Notes under the pieces: generated by a model
The model's input: the letters and a program-made list of their open reading frames with translations, nothing else
Told to the model about the DNA's origin: nothing
Databases searched by the model: none
In this document: positions 1 to 6,087 of the stretch, piece by piece
Layout: each line of letters opens with the position of its first letter
Numbering within the stretch: the first letter of the stretch is position 1
Assembly: GCA_023392225.1 (NCBI GenBank)
Contig: JAEVZM010000213.1
Location: forward strand, 1-6,087
Direction: 5' to 3'
Length of the DNA stretch: 6,087 bases
Source of the DNA: Pseudomonadota bacterium
GTDB lineage: Bacteria; Pseudomonadota; Alphaproteobacteria; Rhizobiales; Kaistiaceae
Program-made: the position numbers and the translations under genes

Positions 1-869
1 AGGCCGTCGCCTTCATGGCCGGCCAGACGCGTCCCGTCTGGGACTTCGAGGACATCGGCGACTGGTGGACGCGCGCCGACGCTGACGCCATCGCGCCGGT
101 CGTCGCGGTGCCGACCACCGCCGGAACGGGGTCGGAAGTCGGTCGCGCCGCCGTCCTGACCGACCCGAAGCACGTGAAGAAGATCATCTTCCACCCCAAG
201 ATGATGCCGAAGATGGTGATCTGCGACCCCGAGCTGACGGTCGGCATGCCGCCGGTGATCACCGTCGGGACGGGGATGGACGCCCTTGCCCATTGCCTCG
301 AGGCCTATTGCGCCCGCGGCTATCATCCCATGGCCGAGGGCATCGCTGTCGAGGGCATCCGCCTCGTCTTCACCTACCTGCCCCGCGCGATGGCCGACGG
401 AACCGACATCGAGGCGCGGGCCAACATGATGTCGGCCGCCCTCATGGGCGCCACGGCCTTCCAGAAGGGGCTCGGCGTCGTCCACTCGCTCTCCCACCCG
501 GTCGGCGCGCTCTACAACACCCACCACGGCATGACCAACGGCGTGTTCATGCCCTACGTGCTGGCCTTCAACCGCCCGGCCATCGAGGAGAAGATCGACC
601 GGCTGGCCGCCTGGCTCGGCATCGACGGCGGCTTCGACGGCTTCCAGGCGGCACTCCTCGATCTCCGCAAGCGGACCGGCGTGCCGCACACCGTCAAGGA
701 TCTCGGCATCGACAATTCCCTCGACGACAAGATCGCGGAGATGGCCCTCGACGACCCGAGCACGGGCGGCAACCCGGTGTCGTTCGACATCTCGGCGAGC
801 CTCCTCCTCTTCAACGCCGCCTACAAGGGCGACTTCGGCGCGATCCCGCGGCGCGACGAGGTGGCCTGA
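1..869 (+). CDS. Iron-containing (group III) alcohol dehydrogenase, 5' end missing
   Basis: This is the C-terminal three quarters of a cytoplasmic NAD(P)-dependent, Fe-dependent alcohol dehydrogenase of the FucO/AdhB type, which interconverts alcohols and aldehydes or ketones. The frame is open to base 1, and the codons before the Met at 15 (Ala-Val-Ala-Phe) fit the family, so that Met is internal. Numbering from it, PTTAGTGSEV at 33-42 is the family's nucleotide-binding and signature segment. GMDALAHCLEAY supplies metal ligands Asp89 and His93, and GVVHSLSHPVG followed by NTHHG supplies His157 and His171. These match FucO D196, H200, H263 and H277, and His161 matches FucO His267. By that alignment about 107 residues, including the N-terminal GGGS dinucleotide motif, lie upstream of the window. 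The C-terminus is of normal length. All visible catalytic residues are intact, so nothing suggests a pseudogene. The substrate cannot be told from the sequence. Confidence 0.93.
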   Translation, partial: AVAFMAGQTRPVWDFEDIGDWWTRADADAIAPVVAVPTTAGTGSEVGRAAVLTDPKHVKKIIFHPKMMPKMVICDPELTVGMPPVITVGTGMDALAHCLEAYCARGYHPMAEGIAVEGIRLVFTYLPRAMADGTDIEARANMMSAALMGATAFQKGLGVVHSLSHPVGALYNTHHGMTNGVFMPYVLAFNRPAIEEKIDRLAAWLGIDGGFDGFQAALLDLRKRTGVPHTVKDLGIDNSLDDKIAEMALDDPSTGGNPVSFDISASLLLFNAAYKGDFGAIPRRDEVA

Positions 870-889
870 CCCACGGAAGGCAGGCGACG

Positions 890-922
890 GCACCACAGCC
901 GCCTCTCCAGCGGCTGCGGTGC
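890..922 (+). terminator. Stem-loop after the alcohol dehydrogenase gene, possible terminator
   Basis: The arms at 890-902 and 910-922 are complementary over 13 positions with one A-C mismatch, around a 7-nt loop (CTCTCCA). The hairpin begins 21 nt after the dehydrogenase stop codon. It is GC-rich and should be stable in RNA, but no T-run follows it, so it is not a canonical intrinsic terminator. It may be a U-poor or Rho-assisted terminator or a 3'-end stabiliser. Its position suggests that the dehydrogenase and the binding-protein gene at 1003 are separate transcription units. I found no convincing -35/-10 pair in the rest of the 870-1002 gap. Confidence 0.45.
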
Positions 923-989
923 GATCCGCCGTGACCTTCGACATTGTACCGCCGCCTTTTGCCTGATTCCCTAGCCTTTGTGATTCGGC

Positions 990-996
990 GGAGGGG
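990..996 (+). promoter_or_regulatory. Shine-Dalgarno for the amino-acid-binding protein gene
   Basis: GGAGGGG lies 6 nt before the GTG at 1003, 9 nt before the ATG at 1006 and 12 nt before the ATG at 1009. The three in-frame start candidates are consecutive (GTG-ATG-ATG). Spacing favours 1003 or 1006; the choice changes the signal peptide by only one or two residues. Confidence 0.6.
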
Positions 997-1002
997 ATCG
1001 AG

Positions 1003-2007
1003 GTGATGATGACTTGGTTCGGCCTGCGGCAGGCAGGCCTGGCGCTCGCGGTGCTCGGCGGGCTCGCGACCGTGGCCGATGCCGGCACGCTCGACGACGT
1101 CCGCGCCCGCGGCACGCTGGTCTGCGGCGTGAGCGACGGCCTCCCCGGCTTCTCGACCCGCAGCCCCGACGGCGACTGGTCGGGCTTCGACGTCGACATC
1201 TGCCACGCCGTCGCCGCGGCCGCGCTCGGCGACCCGACCGCCGTCGAGTACGTGCCGCTGTCCGCTGCCGCCCGGTTCGACGCGCTCAAGGCCGGGAAGA
1301 TCGACGTGCTGTCACGCAACTCGACCTGGACCATGTCGCGCGACCTCGGCGGCCTCGAGTTCGCCGGCATCGCCTACTACGATGGCCAGGGCTTCATGTC
1401 CCATGCCGTCGACGGCATGACCAGCGCGCTGCAGCTCGACGGCGCACGCGTCTGCGTGGTCACGGGCACGACCACCGAGGAGAACGCCGCCGCCTGGTTC
1501 GCCGCCAACGGCCTCGACGTGTCGTTCGTCCGCTTCACCTCGCGGCCCGAGGCGCGCATGGCCTTCGCCTCGAACGACTGCGACGTGTTCACCGCCGATG
1601 CGTCGGCGCTCGCCGCCGAGCGCTCGATCCTGCCCAATCCGGACGACTACGTCATCCTGCCCGAGATCATCTCCAAGGAGCCGCTCGGCCCGGTGACCCG
1701 CGACGGCGACCCGACCTGGACCGAGCTGGTGCGCTGGACGCTCTATGGGCTGATCAACGCCGAGGAACGTGGCATCACCGACGAGTCGGTCGAAGGCAGC
1801 AGCGCGGAAGCGATTGCTCTGGGCAAGCCGGCCGCCGGCCCGCTCGGGCTCGACGACGACTGGCTCGCCGCGGCGATCGCCGCCGGCGGCAACTACGGCC
1901 AGATCTTCGACCGCAATCTCGGCGAGTCCTCGCCGCTCGGCATCCGCCGCGGCGTGAACGCCCTATGGAACCAGGGCGGCATCCTCTACGCGCCGCCGAT
2001 GCTTTAA
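1003..2007 (+). CDS. AapJ/BztA-like periplasmic amino-acid-binding protein
   Basis: A family 3 solute-binding protein of 334 residues, close to the usual length of about 340 for AapJ (general L-amino acid) and BztA (Glu/Gln/Asp) proteins, which capture amino acids in the periplasm for an ABC importer. Residues 1-27 form a Sec signal peptide: a hydrophobic stretch ending VADA, with likely cleavage before Gly28. The mature protein opens with TLDDVRARGTLVCGVSDGLP and continues with GFDVDICHAVAAA and LSAAARFDALKAGKIDVLSRNSTWTMSRD, all typical of AapJ rather than of shorter HisJ/GlnH proteins. YYDGQGFM and the GTTTE segment are also family hallmarks. Cys41, Cys67, Cys151 and Cys193 sit at positions I recall as conserved in AapJ and could form disulfides. 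The usual permease and ATPase genes (aapQ, aapM, aapP) are absent; the next gene, 15 nt on, is an L,D-transpeptidase. It may serve a transporter encoded elsewhere, and the ligand is unknown. Confidence 0.93.
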   Translation: MMMTWFGLRQAGLALAVLGGLATVADAGTLDDVRARGTLVCGVSDGLPGFSTRSPDGDWSGFDVDICHAVAAAALGDPTAVEYVPLSAAARFDALKAGKIDVLSRNSTWTMSRDLGGLEFAGIAYYDGQGFMSHAVDGMTSALQLDGARVCVVTGTTTEENAAAWFAANGLDVSFVRFTSRPEARMAFASNDCDVFTADASALAAERSILPNPDDYVILPEIISKEPLGPVTRDGDPTWTELVRWTLYGLINAEERGITDESVEGSSAEAIALGKPAAGPLGLDDDWLAAAIAAGGNYGQIFDRNLGESSPLGIRRGVNALWNQGGILYAPPML

Positions 2008-2012
2008 GGGAG
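2006..2012 (+). promoter_or_regulatory. Shine-Dalgarno for the L,D-transpeptidase, overlapping the upstream stop
   Basis: AAGGGAG begins inside the TAA stop (2005-2007) of the binding-protein gene and lies 10 nt before the GTG at 2023. It supports that GTG as the start, since the codons from there encode a good signal peptide. A ribosome finishing the upstream gene would sit over this site, which suggests translational coupling. Confidence 0.6.
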
Positions 2013-2022
2013 CCAGCGGACC

Positions 2023-3681
2023 GTGCTGCACCGATCCGATCCCGTCCGTTCCTTCGCCACCGCCCTCGTCGCCCTGAGCCTCTGGCTGGCGGCGAGTGCC
2101 ATGTCGTCGCAAGCCGCAGTCGCGCCGCTCTCGCCGGCCGACCGGGTGGCGCTGCGGGCCGAGATCGTCGACCTGCTCGCCAACGAGCCCAACCTGCCGC
2201 TGCCGGTGCGCCAGCGGAGCGAGGCGCTCGCCACCTACTATGGCGACCAGACGCGGCCGATCCTGTGGCTTGGAGAGCCGCGTTCCGCCGAGCTGATCAC
2301 GTGGCTGAGCCAGGCCGCGGACGACGGCCTCGATCCCGCCGCTTATCCGGCGCCGCAGCTCGAGAAGTTGATGGAAGCGGTGCCGCAGACCAACTCGCGC
2401 GGCCGCGCCATCATCGAGCTGCACTTCTCCGCTGCCTTCCTGCAATATGCCTCGGACCTTCAGGTCGGCCGCGTGCTGCCGCACAAGGTCGATCCCGACT
2501 TCTTCCAGGAAGGCCGCTCGATCGACCAGGTCGGCGCCCTGGTCCAGGTCGGCGCGGCGCCGAACCTCGATCGCTTCTTCCTCGCCTGGCAGCCCCAGGC
2601 ACCCGAGTATTCGGACCTGCGCGCCGCGCTGGCCGACTACCGGGCGCTGGCGATGGCCGGCGGCTGGCCGACGGTGCCGCTCGGCGAGTCCCTCAAGCCC
2701 GGCATGACCGACCCGCGCGTTCCCGCGCTCCGCGCCCGGCTGGCGGTGACCGACGGCGCTAGCCCGCAGGCTCCTGCCGGCGCCGAGGAGGTCTATGACG
2801 ATGCGCTGGTCGCCGTCGTCAAGCGCTTCCAGGCCCGCCACGGGCTCGATGTCGACGGCGTCGTCGGCAAGGGCACGGTCGGTGCGCTCAACGTTCCGGT
2901 CGAGACCCGCGTCCAGGACATCATCCTGTCGATGGAGCGCTGGCGCTGGATGCCGCCCGAGCTCGGGCGCAACCACCTGATCGTCAACATCGCCGGCTTC
3001 GAGTTGAAGCGCTTCGCCGACGGCCGCCTCGCCGAGCGCATGAACGTCGTCGTCGGCAAGCCCTATTCGAAGACGCCGGTGTTCAGCGACCGGGTGCGCT
3101 ATCTCGAGTTCAATCCCTACTGGAACGTGCCGACCGGGATCGCTATCAAGGAGGAGCTGCCGAAGCTCAAGACCAACCCGGCGGCGCGCCAGGCCGCTGG
3201 GTTCGAGGCGGTGCGCGGCGACACCGTCTACCCGCTCACCTCGATCAACTGGAGCCAGTACGGTCCGGGCAACTTCCCGTTCCAGCTCCGCCAGCGCCCC
3301 GGACCGAACAATGCGCTCGGCCGCGTCAAGTTCATGTTACCCAACCAGTTCGACGTCTACCTGCACGACACGCCGTCACGCGGCCTGTTCGACAGGGCCG
3401 AGCGGGCGTTCAGCCACGGCTGCATCCGCCTTTCCCGGCCGCTCGAGCTCGCCGTACAAGTGCTGGCGGTCGGCGCCGTGCCCGGCTGGGACCTGAACCG
3501 CATCAACCAGGTCGTCGCCTCGCAAAAGCGGACGGTGGTCAACCTCGCCGAGCCGCTGCCGATCCACATCACCTACTTCACCGCCTGGGTCGACCAGGGC
3601 CTGCCCAATTTCCGCAACGACATCTACGGACAGGACGCCAAGCTGGTCGCGGCGCTCGAGGGCCAGGCGCTGGCCTGGTGA
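2023..3681 (+). CDS. YcbB/LdtD-type murein L,D-transpeptidase
   Basis: An exported enzyme that forms 3-3 (mDAP-mDAP) cross-links in peptidoglycan using a catalytic cysteine, 552 residues against 615 for E. coli LdtD (YcbB). The GTG start gives a signal peptide (ATALVALSLWLAASA) with possible cleavage after Ala26 or a few residues later. Residues about 40-250 match the helical scaffold region of this family. A peptidoglycan-binding type 1 motif follows at about 257-290 (AVVKRFQARHGLDVDGVVG, then GTVGALN). The YkuD catalytic domain spans about 317-485, with conserved His448 in YLHDTP and the signature SHGCIRLSRP, in which His465, Gly466 and nucleophile Cys467 are visible. The tail ITYFTAWVDQG...FRNDIYGQD is typical of YcbB proteins and absent from small ErfK/YbiS enzymes. 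All catalytic residues are present. It lies 15 nt after the binding-protein gene, so an operon is likely. As a family, these enzymes are relatively beta-lactam tolerant except to carbapenems. Confidence 0.95.
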   Translation: MLHRSDPVRSFATALVALSLWLAASAMSSQAAVAPLSPADRVALRAEIVDLLANEPNLPLPVRQRSEALATYYGDQTRPILWLGEPRSAELITWLSQAADDGLDPAAYPAPQLEKLMEAVPQTNSRGRAIIELHFSAAFLQYASDLQVGRVLPHKVDPDFFQEGRSIDQVGALVQVGAAPNLDRFFLAWQPQAPEYSDLRAALADYRALAMAGGWPTVPLGESLKPGMTDPRVPALRARLAVTDGASPQAPAGAEEVYDDALVAVVKRFQARHGLDVDGVVGKGTVGALNVPVETRVQDIILSMERWRWMPPELGRNHLIVNIAGFELKRFADGRLAERMNVVVGKPYSKTPVFSDRVRYLEFNPYWNVPTGIAIKEELPKLKTNPAARQAAGFEAVRGDTVYPLTSINWSQYGPGNFPFQLRQRPGPNNALGRVKFMLPNQFDVYLHDTPSRGLFDRAERAFSHGCIRLSRPLELAVQVLAVGAVPGWDLNRINQVVASQKRTVVNLAEPLPIHITYFTAWVDQGLPNFRNDIYGQDAKLVAALEGQALAW

Positions 3682-3713
3682 CCGGCCGGACGGCGACATA
3701 ATCCGTTCTCCCA

Positions 3714-3754
3714 CCCCGCCGCCTGGTCTAGACTTGTTCCGGGCAACGGCGGGG
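3714..3754 (+). promoter_or_regulatory. Inverted repeat in the leader of the cytochrome gene
   Basis: CCCCGCCG at 3714-3721 and CGGCGGGG at 3747-3754 are perfect 8-bp complements separated by 25 nt. The second arm ends one base before the AAGGGGGA Shine-Dalgarno (3756-3763). In RNA this could form a hairpin beside the ribosome-binding site, or the DNA could be an operator. In such GC-rich DNA an 8-bp match can also be chance. It occupies about half of the 85-bp gap after the transpeptidase stop. Confidence 0.3.
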
Positions 3755-3755
3755 C

Positions 3756-3763
3756 AAGGGGGA
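3756..3763 (+). promoter_or_regulatory. Shine-Dalgarno for the multiheme cytochrome gene
   Basis: AAGGGGGA lies 3 nt before the ATG at 3767, with its core GGGG run 4-8 nt away. It selects this ATG, from which a signal peptide follows directly. Confidence 0.6.
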
Positions 3764-3766
3764 ACG

Positions 3767-6087
3767 ATGCGATACGGCTGGCTGCCGCTCGTGTCCGCGG
3801 TCATCATTGGCTTGCAGGCGGCACCGTCCGCAGCGGCCGAGGCGGCGGCCTGCGCCGCCTACCGGGCGGACCCCGTGGTCATGACCGACCCGACGCTCTG
3901 CGCCGAGCTCGAGGCCAAGGTGCGCCAGCCTTCGGCCCTGCCGCTCGACGAATACCAGACCGTCCTCAACGCCTATGGCGCCAATTTCTGTCACCGCAAC
4001 CCGGCCGCGGGCTGGGTCCGCGACAAGTTCATCCGGCTCGCCGGCCCCCGCGTCGCGACGCTTCGCGACGGCGAATGGTCGTCGCGGAACTTCGGCACCC
4101 ATGCGCCGGTACTGGTCTGGTACTCGCCCGAGGCGGCCGACTGGATCCGCACCTGGCGTGCCGACGGCATCCAGGCCGACGACGCGCCGCCGCCCCCAGA
4201 CGGGGCGCTGATCGTCAAGGAGATGTTCGCGAGCCCGACCAGCGGTTGCCGCGACGTCGACCCGAGCCACCTCTTCCCGGATATCGGCGCCGCGATCATG
4301 GTGCGCGACTCGGCCGGCTCCTATGACGGGTGGTTCTACGGCTTCTTCCAGAACGGCCCGTTTGCCCCGGACTGGCCACCGCGCGAGGACAATCCACCGC
4401 CCGGCATGGGCTTCGGACAGTATTGCCTCAACTGCCACGCCTCGGCGGTCTCCCACATCTTCGCCTCGCTCGAGAACATGGAGGGGGAGCCCGGCGCGCC
4501 GCTGTCCTTCCTCAGCCAGGACTTCGCCGACCGCGAGCCTCCGTCGCCGATGCACGACGGTGCGCCGCCGCGCGCCCATGCGCTCGAGCCCGCCCGGTCG
4601 GCACCGGACAAGGCGGTGATGGACGCGCTTCGCGCCTTCGTCGCCACCATGCCCAACGGTGCCGCGATCACACCCATGCCGTCGCAGACCTACGACTATG
4701 ACTGGGTCCTGCCGGGCGGCCCCAATGCGTCGCAGACCTTCATCACGGCCGCCGCCTGCGCCGGCTGCCATGATGCCGGCAGCACCGGCCTCCAGTACGA
4801 CATGACGACGCCGAATCCGCATGGACCGGGGCTGGTCAACCTCTCGCCCTTCGCTACCTGGCGTACCTCGCCGATGGGGCTTGCGGGCCGCGACCCCTTC
4901 TTCTTCGCCCAGCTCGCCAGCGAGGTGGAGACCTTCCACCCGGAGAGCCGGGACCTGATCGAGACCACCTGCTTCGGCTGCCACGGCGTCGCCGGCGCGC
5001 GCCAGTTCCAGATCGACGCGAAGGCGAGCGGAGTGTCCTGCCCGCCTTTCCACCGCGCGCTGGTCGATTCCGTACCGTATCCGGCGGACAACCCGAGCGC
5101 GGCGACGGCAAAGTACGGCGCCCTCGCCCGCGACGGCATCACCTGCACCGCCTGCCACCGCCCGGTGCTCAAGGCGGAAGCGATGGCGGAAGCCGCCTCG
5201 GAACCGCAGAATGCCTGCATCGAGGAGCGGCAGGCGGCGCTCAATCCCGGCCTCACCGGCTTCGCCCGCACCTTCACCGGCAGCCAGTTCGTCGGCGCCC
5301 CCGACGCGATCGCCGGCCCGTTCGAGGCGCCGAAGATCGTGCCGATGGAGCACGCCATCGGCATGACGCCGAAATACGACCCCGACATCCGGAGCGCCGA
5401 GGCCTGCGGCAGCTGCCACACGGTGCACCTGCCAGTGCTGCATGCCGGCAAGACGCTCGGCCATGTCTACGAGCAGACCACCTATCCGGAATGGGCGTTC
5501 AGCGCCTACCGCTCCGGCACGACGCCCGACGGCGCCCTGCCGCATGGGCCCGGCGACCGCGCCCAGACCTGCCAGGACTGCCACATGTCGCGCCGCGACG
5601 CGGAGGGGAACCTTCGGACCAGCAAGATCGCCAGCATCCAGGAGTTCACCAACTTCCCCGCGGCGACCTTCACGCTCGGCCCGGAGGCCCTCGACCTGCC
5701 GTTCCGCGAGGGCTTCGCCGCCCACACGCTGGTCGGGCTCAACCTCGTCCTGATCAAGATGGCCAAGCAGTTTCCGGACGCCCTCGGCATCCACACCCGC
5801 GATCCCGTCTCGGGCGACATCGGGCTCCTCGGACTGGAGCGGACCGAGGACGCCATCCTCGCCCAGGCGCGCGACGCGACGGCGGAGATTGCCATCGGCG
5901 AGGTCGCGAGTGATGAGACGACCCTCTCCGCCGCGGTGACGGTGACCAGCCATGTCGGCCACAAGTTCCCCTCCGGCGTCGGCTTCCGCCGCGCCTTCGT
6001 GGCCTTCGAGGTGCTGGCCGACGACGGGGCGGTGCTTTGGGCCTCGGGCCGCACCAACCGCGGCGGCGTCATCGTCGACCGGGACGG
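3767..6087 (+). CDS. Exported multiheme cytochrome c with P460-like N-terminal domain, 3' end missing
   Basis: The frame is open for 773 codons plus two bases and runs off the window. Residues 1-24 are a Sec signal peptide (LPLVSAVIIGLQAAPSAAA), as expected for periplasmic haem attachment. Six CxxCH haem c motifs are visible: CLNCH 220-224, CAGCH 331-335, CFGCH 402-406, CTACH 460-464, CGSCH 547-551 and CQDCH 602-606. Residues about 61-225 resemble cytochrome P460 domains: an IVKEMF strand near Lys151, then VRDSAGSYDGWFYGFF around Trp189, with the haem motif at the domain's end, as in P460. The middle region has WRTSPMGLAGRDPFFF (from Trp365), EQTTYPEW (569-576) and QTCQDCHM, typical of large multiheme cytochromes. 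LLGLERTEDAILAQA (687 on) and HVGHKFPSGVGFRRAF (729 on) begin a C-terminal, probably beta-rich domain that the window cuts off. It probably transfers electrons in the periplasm; substrate and partners are unknown. It follows the transpeptidase gene by 85 nt and may have its own promoter. Confidence 0.93.
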   Translation, partial: MRYGWLPLVSAVIIGLQAAPSAAAEAAACAAYRADPVVMTDPTLCAELEAKVRQPSALPLDEYQTVLNAYGANFCHRNPAAGWVRDKFIRLAGPRVATLRDGEWSSRNFGTHAPVLVWYSPEAADWIRTWRADGIQADDAPPPPDGALIVKEMFASPTSGCRDVDPSHLFPDIGAAIMVRDSAGSYDGWFYGFFQNGPFAPDWPPREDNPPPGMGFGQYCLNCHASAVSHIFASLENMEGEPGAPLSFLSQDFADREPPSPMHDGAPPRAHALEPARSAPDKAVMDALRAFVATMPNGAAITPMPSQTYDYDWVLPGGPNASQTFITAAACAGCHDAGSTGLQYDMTTPNPHGPGLVNLSPFATWRTSPMGLAGRDPFFFAQLASEVETFHPESRDLIETTCFGCHGVAGARQFQIDAKASGVSCPPFHRALVDSVPYPADNPSAATAKYGALARDGITCTACHRPVLKAEAMAEAASEPQNACIEERQAALNPGLTGFARTFTGSQFVGAPDAIAGPFEAPKIVPMEHAIGMTPKYDPDIRSAEACGSCHTVHLPVLHAGKTLGHVYEQTTYPEWAFSAYRSGTTPDGALPHGPGDRAQTCQDCHMSRRDAEGNLRTSKIASIQEFTNFPAATFTLGPEALDLPFREGFAAHTLVGLNLVLIKMAKQFPDALGIHTRDPVSGDIGLLGLERTEDAILAQARDATAEIAIGEVASDETTLSAAVTVTSHVGHKFPSGVGFRRAFVAFEVLADDGAVLWASGRTNRGGVIVDRD

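Noticed and set aside
1014..2762. A 582-codon open frame on the + strand in another frame
   Set aside because: It overlaps both the binding-protein and transpeptidase genes out of frame and is extremely Arg-rich, as expected of a shifted reading of GC-rich codons.
1963..2976. A 337-codon open frame on the minus strand
   Set aside because: It is antisense to the transpeptidase gene, whose domains and catalytic residues are unmistakable. The antisense product shows no family features.
3661..3689. Short stem GGCCAG-GCG-CTGGCC and palindrome CCGGCCGG around the transpeptidase stop, as a terminator
   Set aside because: The first stem is inside coding sequence, the second is a bare 8-bp palindrome, and no T-run follows. 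Such matches are common by chance at this GC content.
3706..3734. Possible sigma-70 promoter for the cytochrome (TTCTCC, 17 bp, TAGACT)
   Set aside because: The spacing is right and the -10 matches at 4 of 6 positions, but the -35 matches at only 3 of 6. This is too weak to report without transcript data.
3980..3994. AxxCH-type haem motif (Ala-Asn-Phe-Cys-His, residues 72-76) in the cytochrome
   Set aside because: It lies near the start of the P460-like domain, where family members, as I recall them, carry an NFLH- or NFMH-like segment. The Cys is more likely a substitution than a seventh haem site.
4681..4739. Direct repeat of GTCGCAGACCT (4681-4691 and 4729-4739)
   Set aside because: Both copies encode the same Ser-Gln-Thr tripeptide with preferred codons inside the cytochrome gene; it is probably coincidence.
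3728..5962. A 744-codon open frame on the minus strand as a gene
   Set aside because: It lies opposite a + frame with six haem motifs and a signal peptide. Its composition is that of a GC-rich shadow frame, with no recognisable domain.

Overview
The window is high-GC bacterial DNA with strong G/C bias at third codon positions. It is densely coded and every gene I accept is on the + strand. An AapJ/BztA-type amino-acid binding protein next to a YcbB-type L,D-transpeptidase suggests an alphaproteobacterium, perhaps Hyphomicrobiales-like. That placement is inference from gene families and composition, because no rRNA or other marker gene is present.

Layout: (1) 1-869 is the 3' part of an iron-dependent (group III) alcohol dehydrogenase gene; roughly its first 100 codons lie before the window. 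(2) 870-1002 is a 133-bp gap with a strong stem-loop just after the dehydrogenase stop, probably a transcription boundary. (3) 1003-2007 encodes a periplasmic AapJ-like amino-acid-binding protein with no permease or ATPase genes beside it. (4) 2023-3681 encodes a YcbB/LdtD-type murein L,D-transpeptidase. Its Shine-Dalgarno overlaps the stop codon of the binding-protein gene, so the two are very likely co-transcribed and perhaps translationally coupled. (5) 3682-3766 is an 85-bp gap with a perfect 8-bp inverted repeat ending just before the next Shine-Dalgarno. (6) From 3767 to the end of the window runs an unfinished reading frame of 773 codons for an exported multiheme cytochrome c. It has a cytochrome P460-like N-terminal domain, six CxxCH haem motifs, and the start of a C-terminal domain with a GHKFPSG motif.

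The three downstream genes all encode exported, periplasm-facing proteins: solute capture, peptidoglycan cross-linking and electron transfer. The dehydrogenase is cytoplasmic and probably belongs to a separate upstream unit. I see no pathway that ties all four together. The cytochrome is the most interesting item: it is open past the window end, and a 744-codon antisense frame that looks like a gene but is not covers most of it. There are no tRNA or rRNA genes, CRISPR arrays, insertion sequences or clear mobile-element ends.
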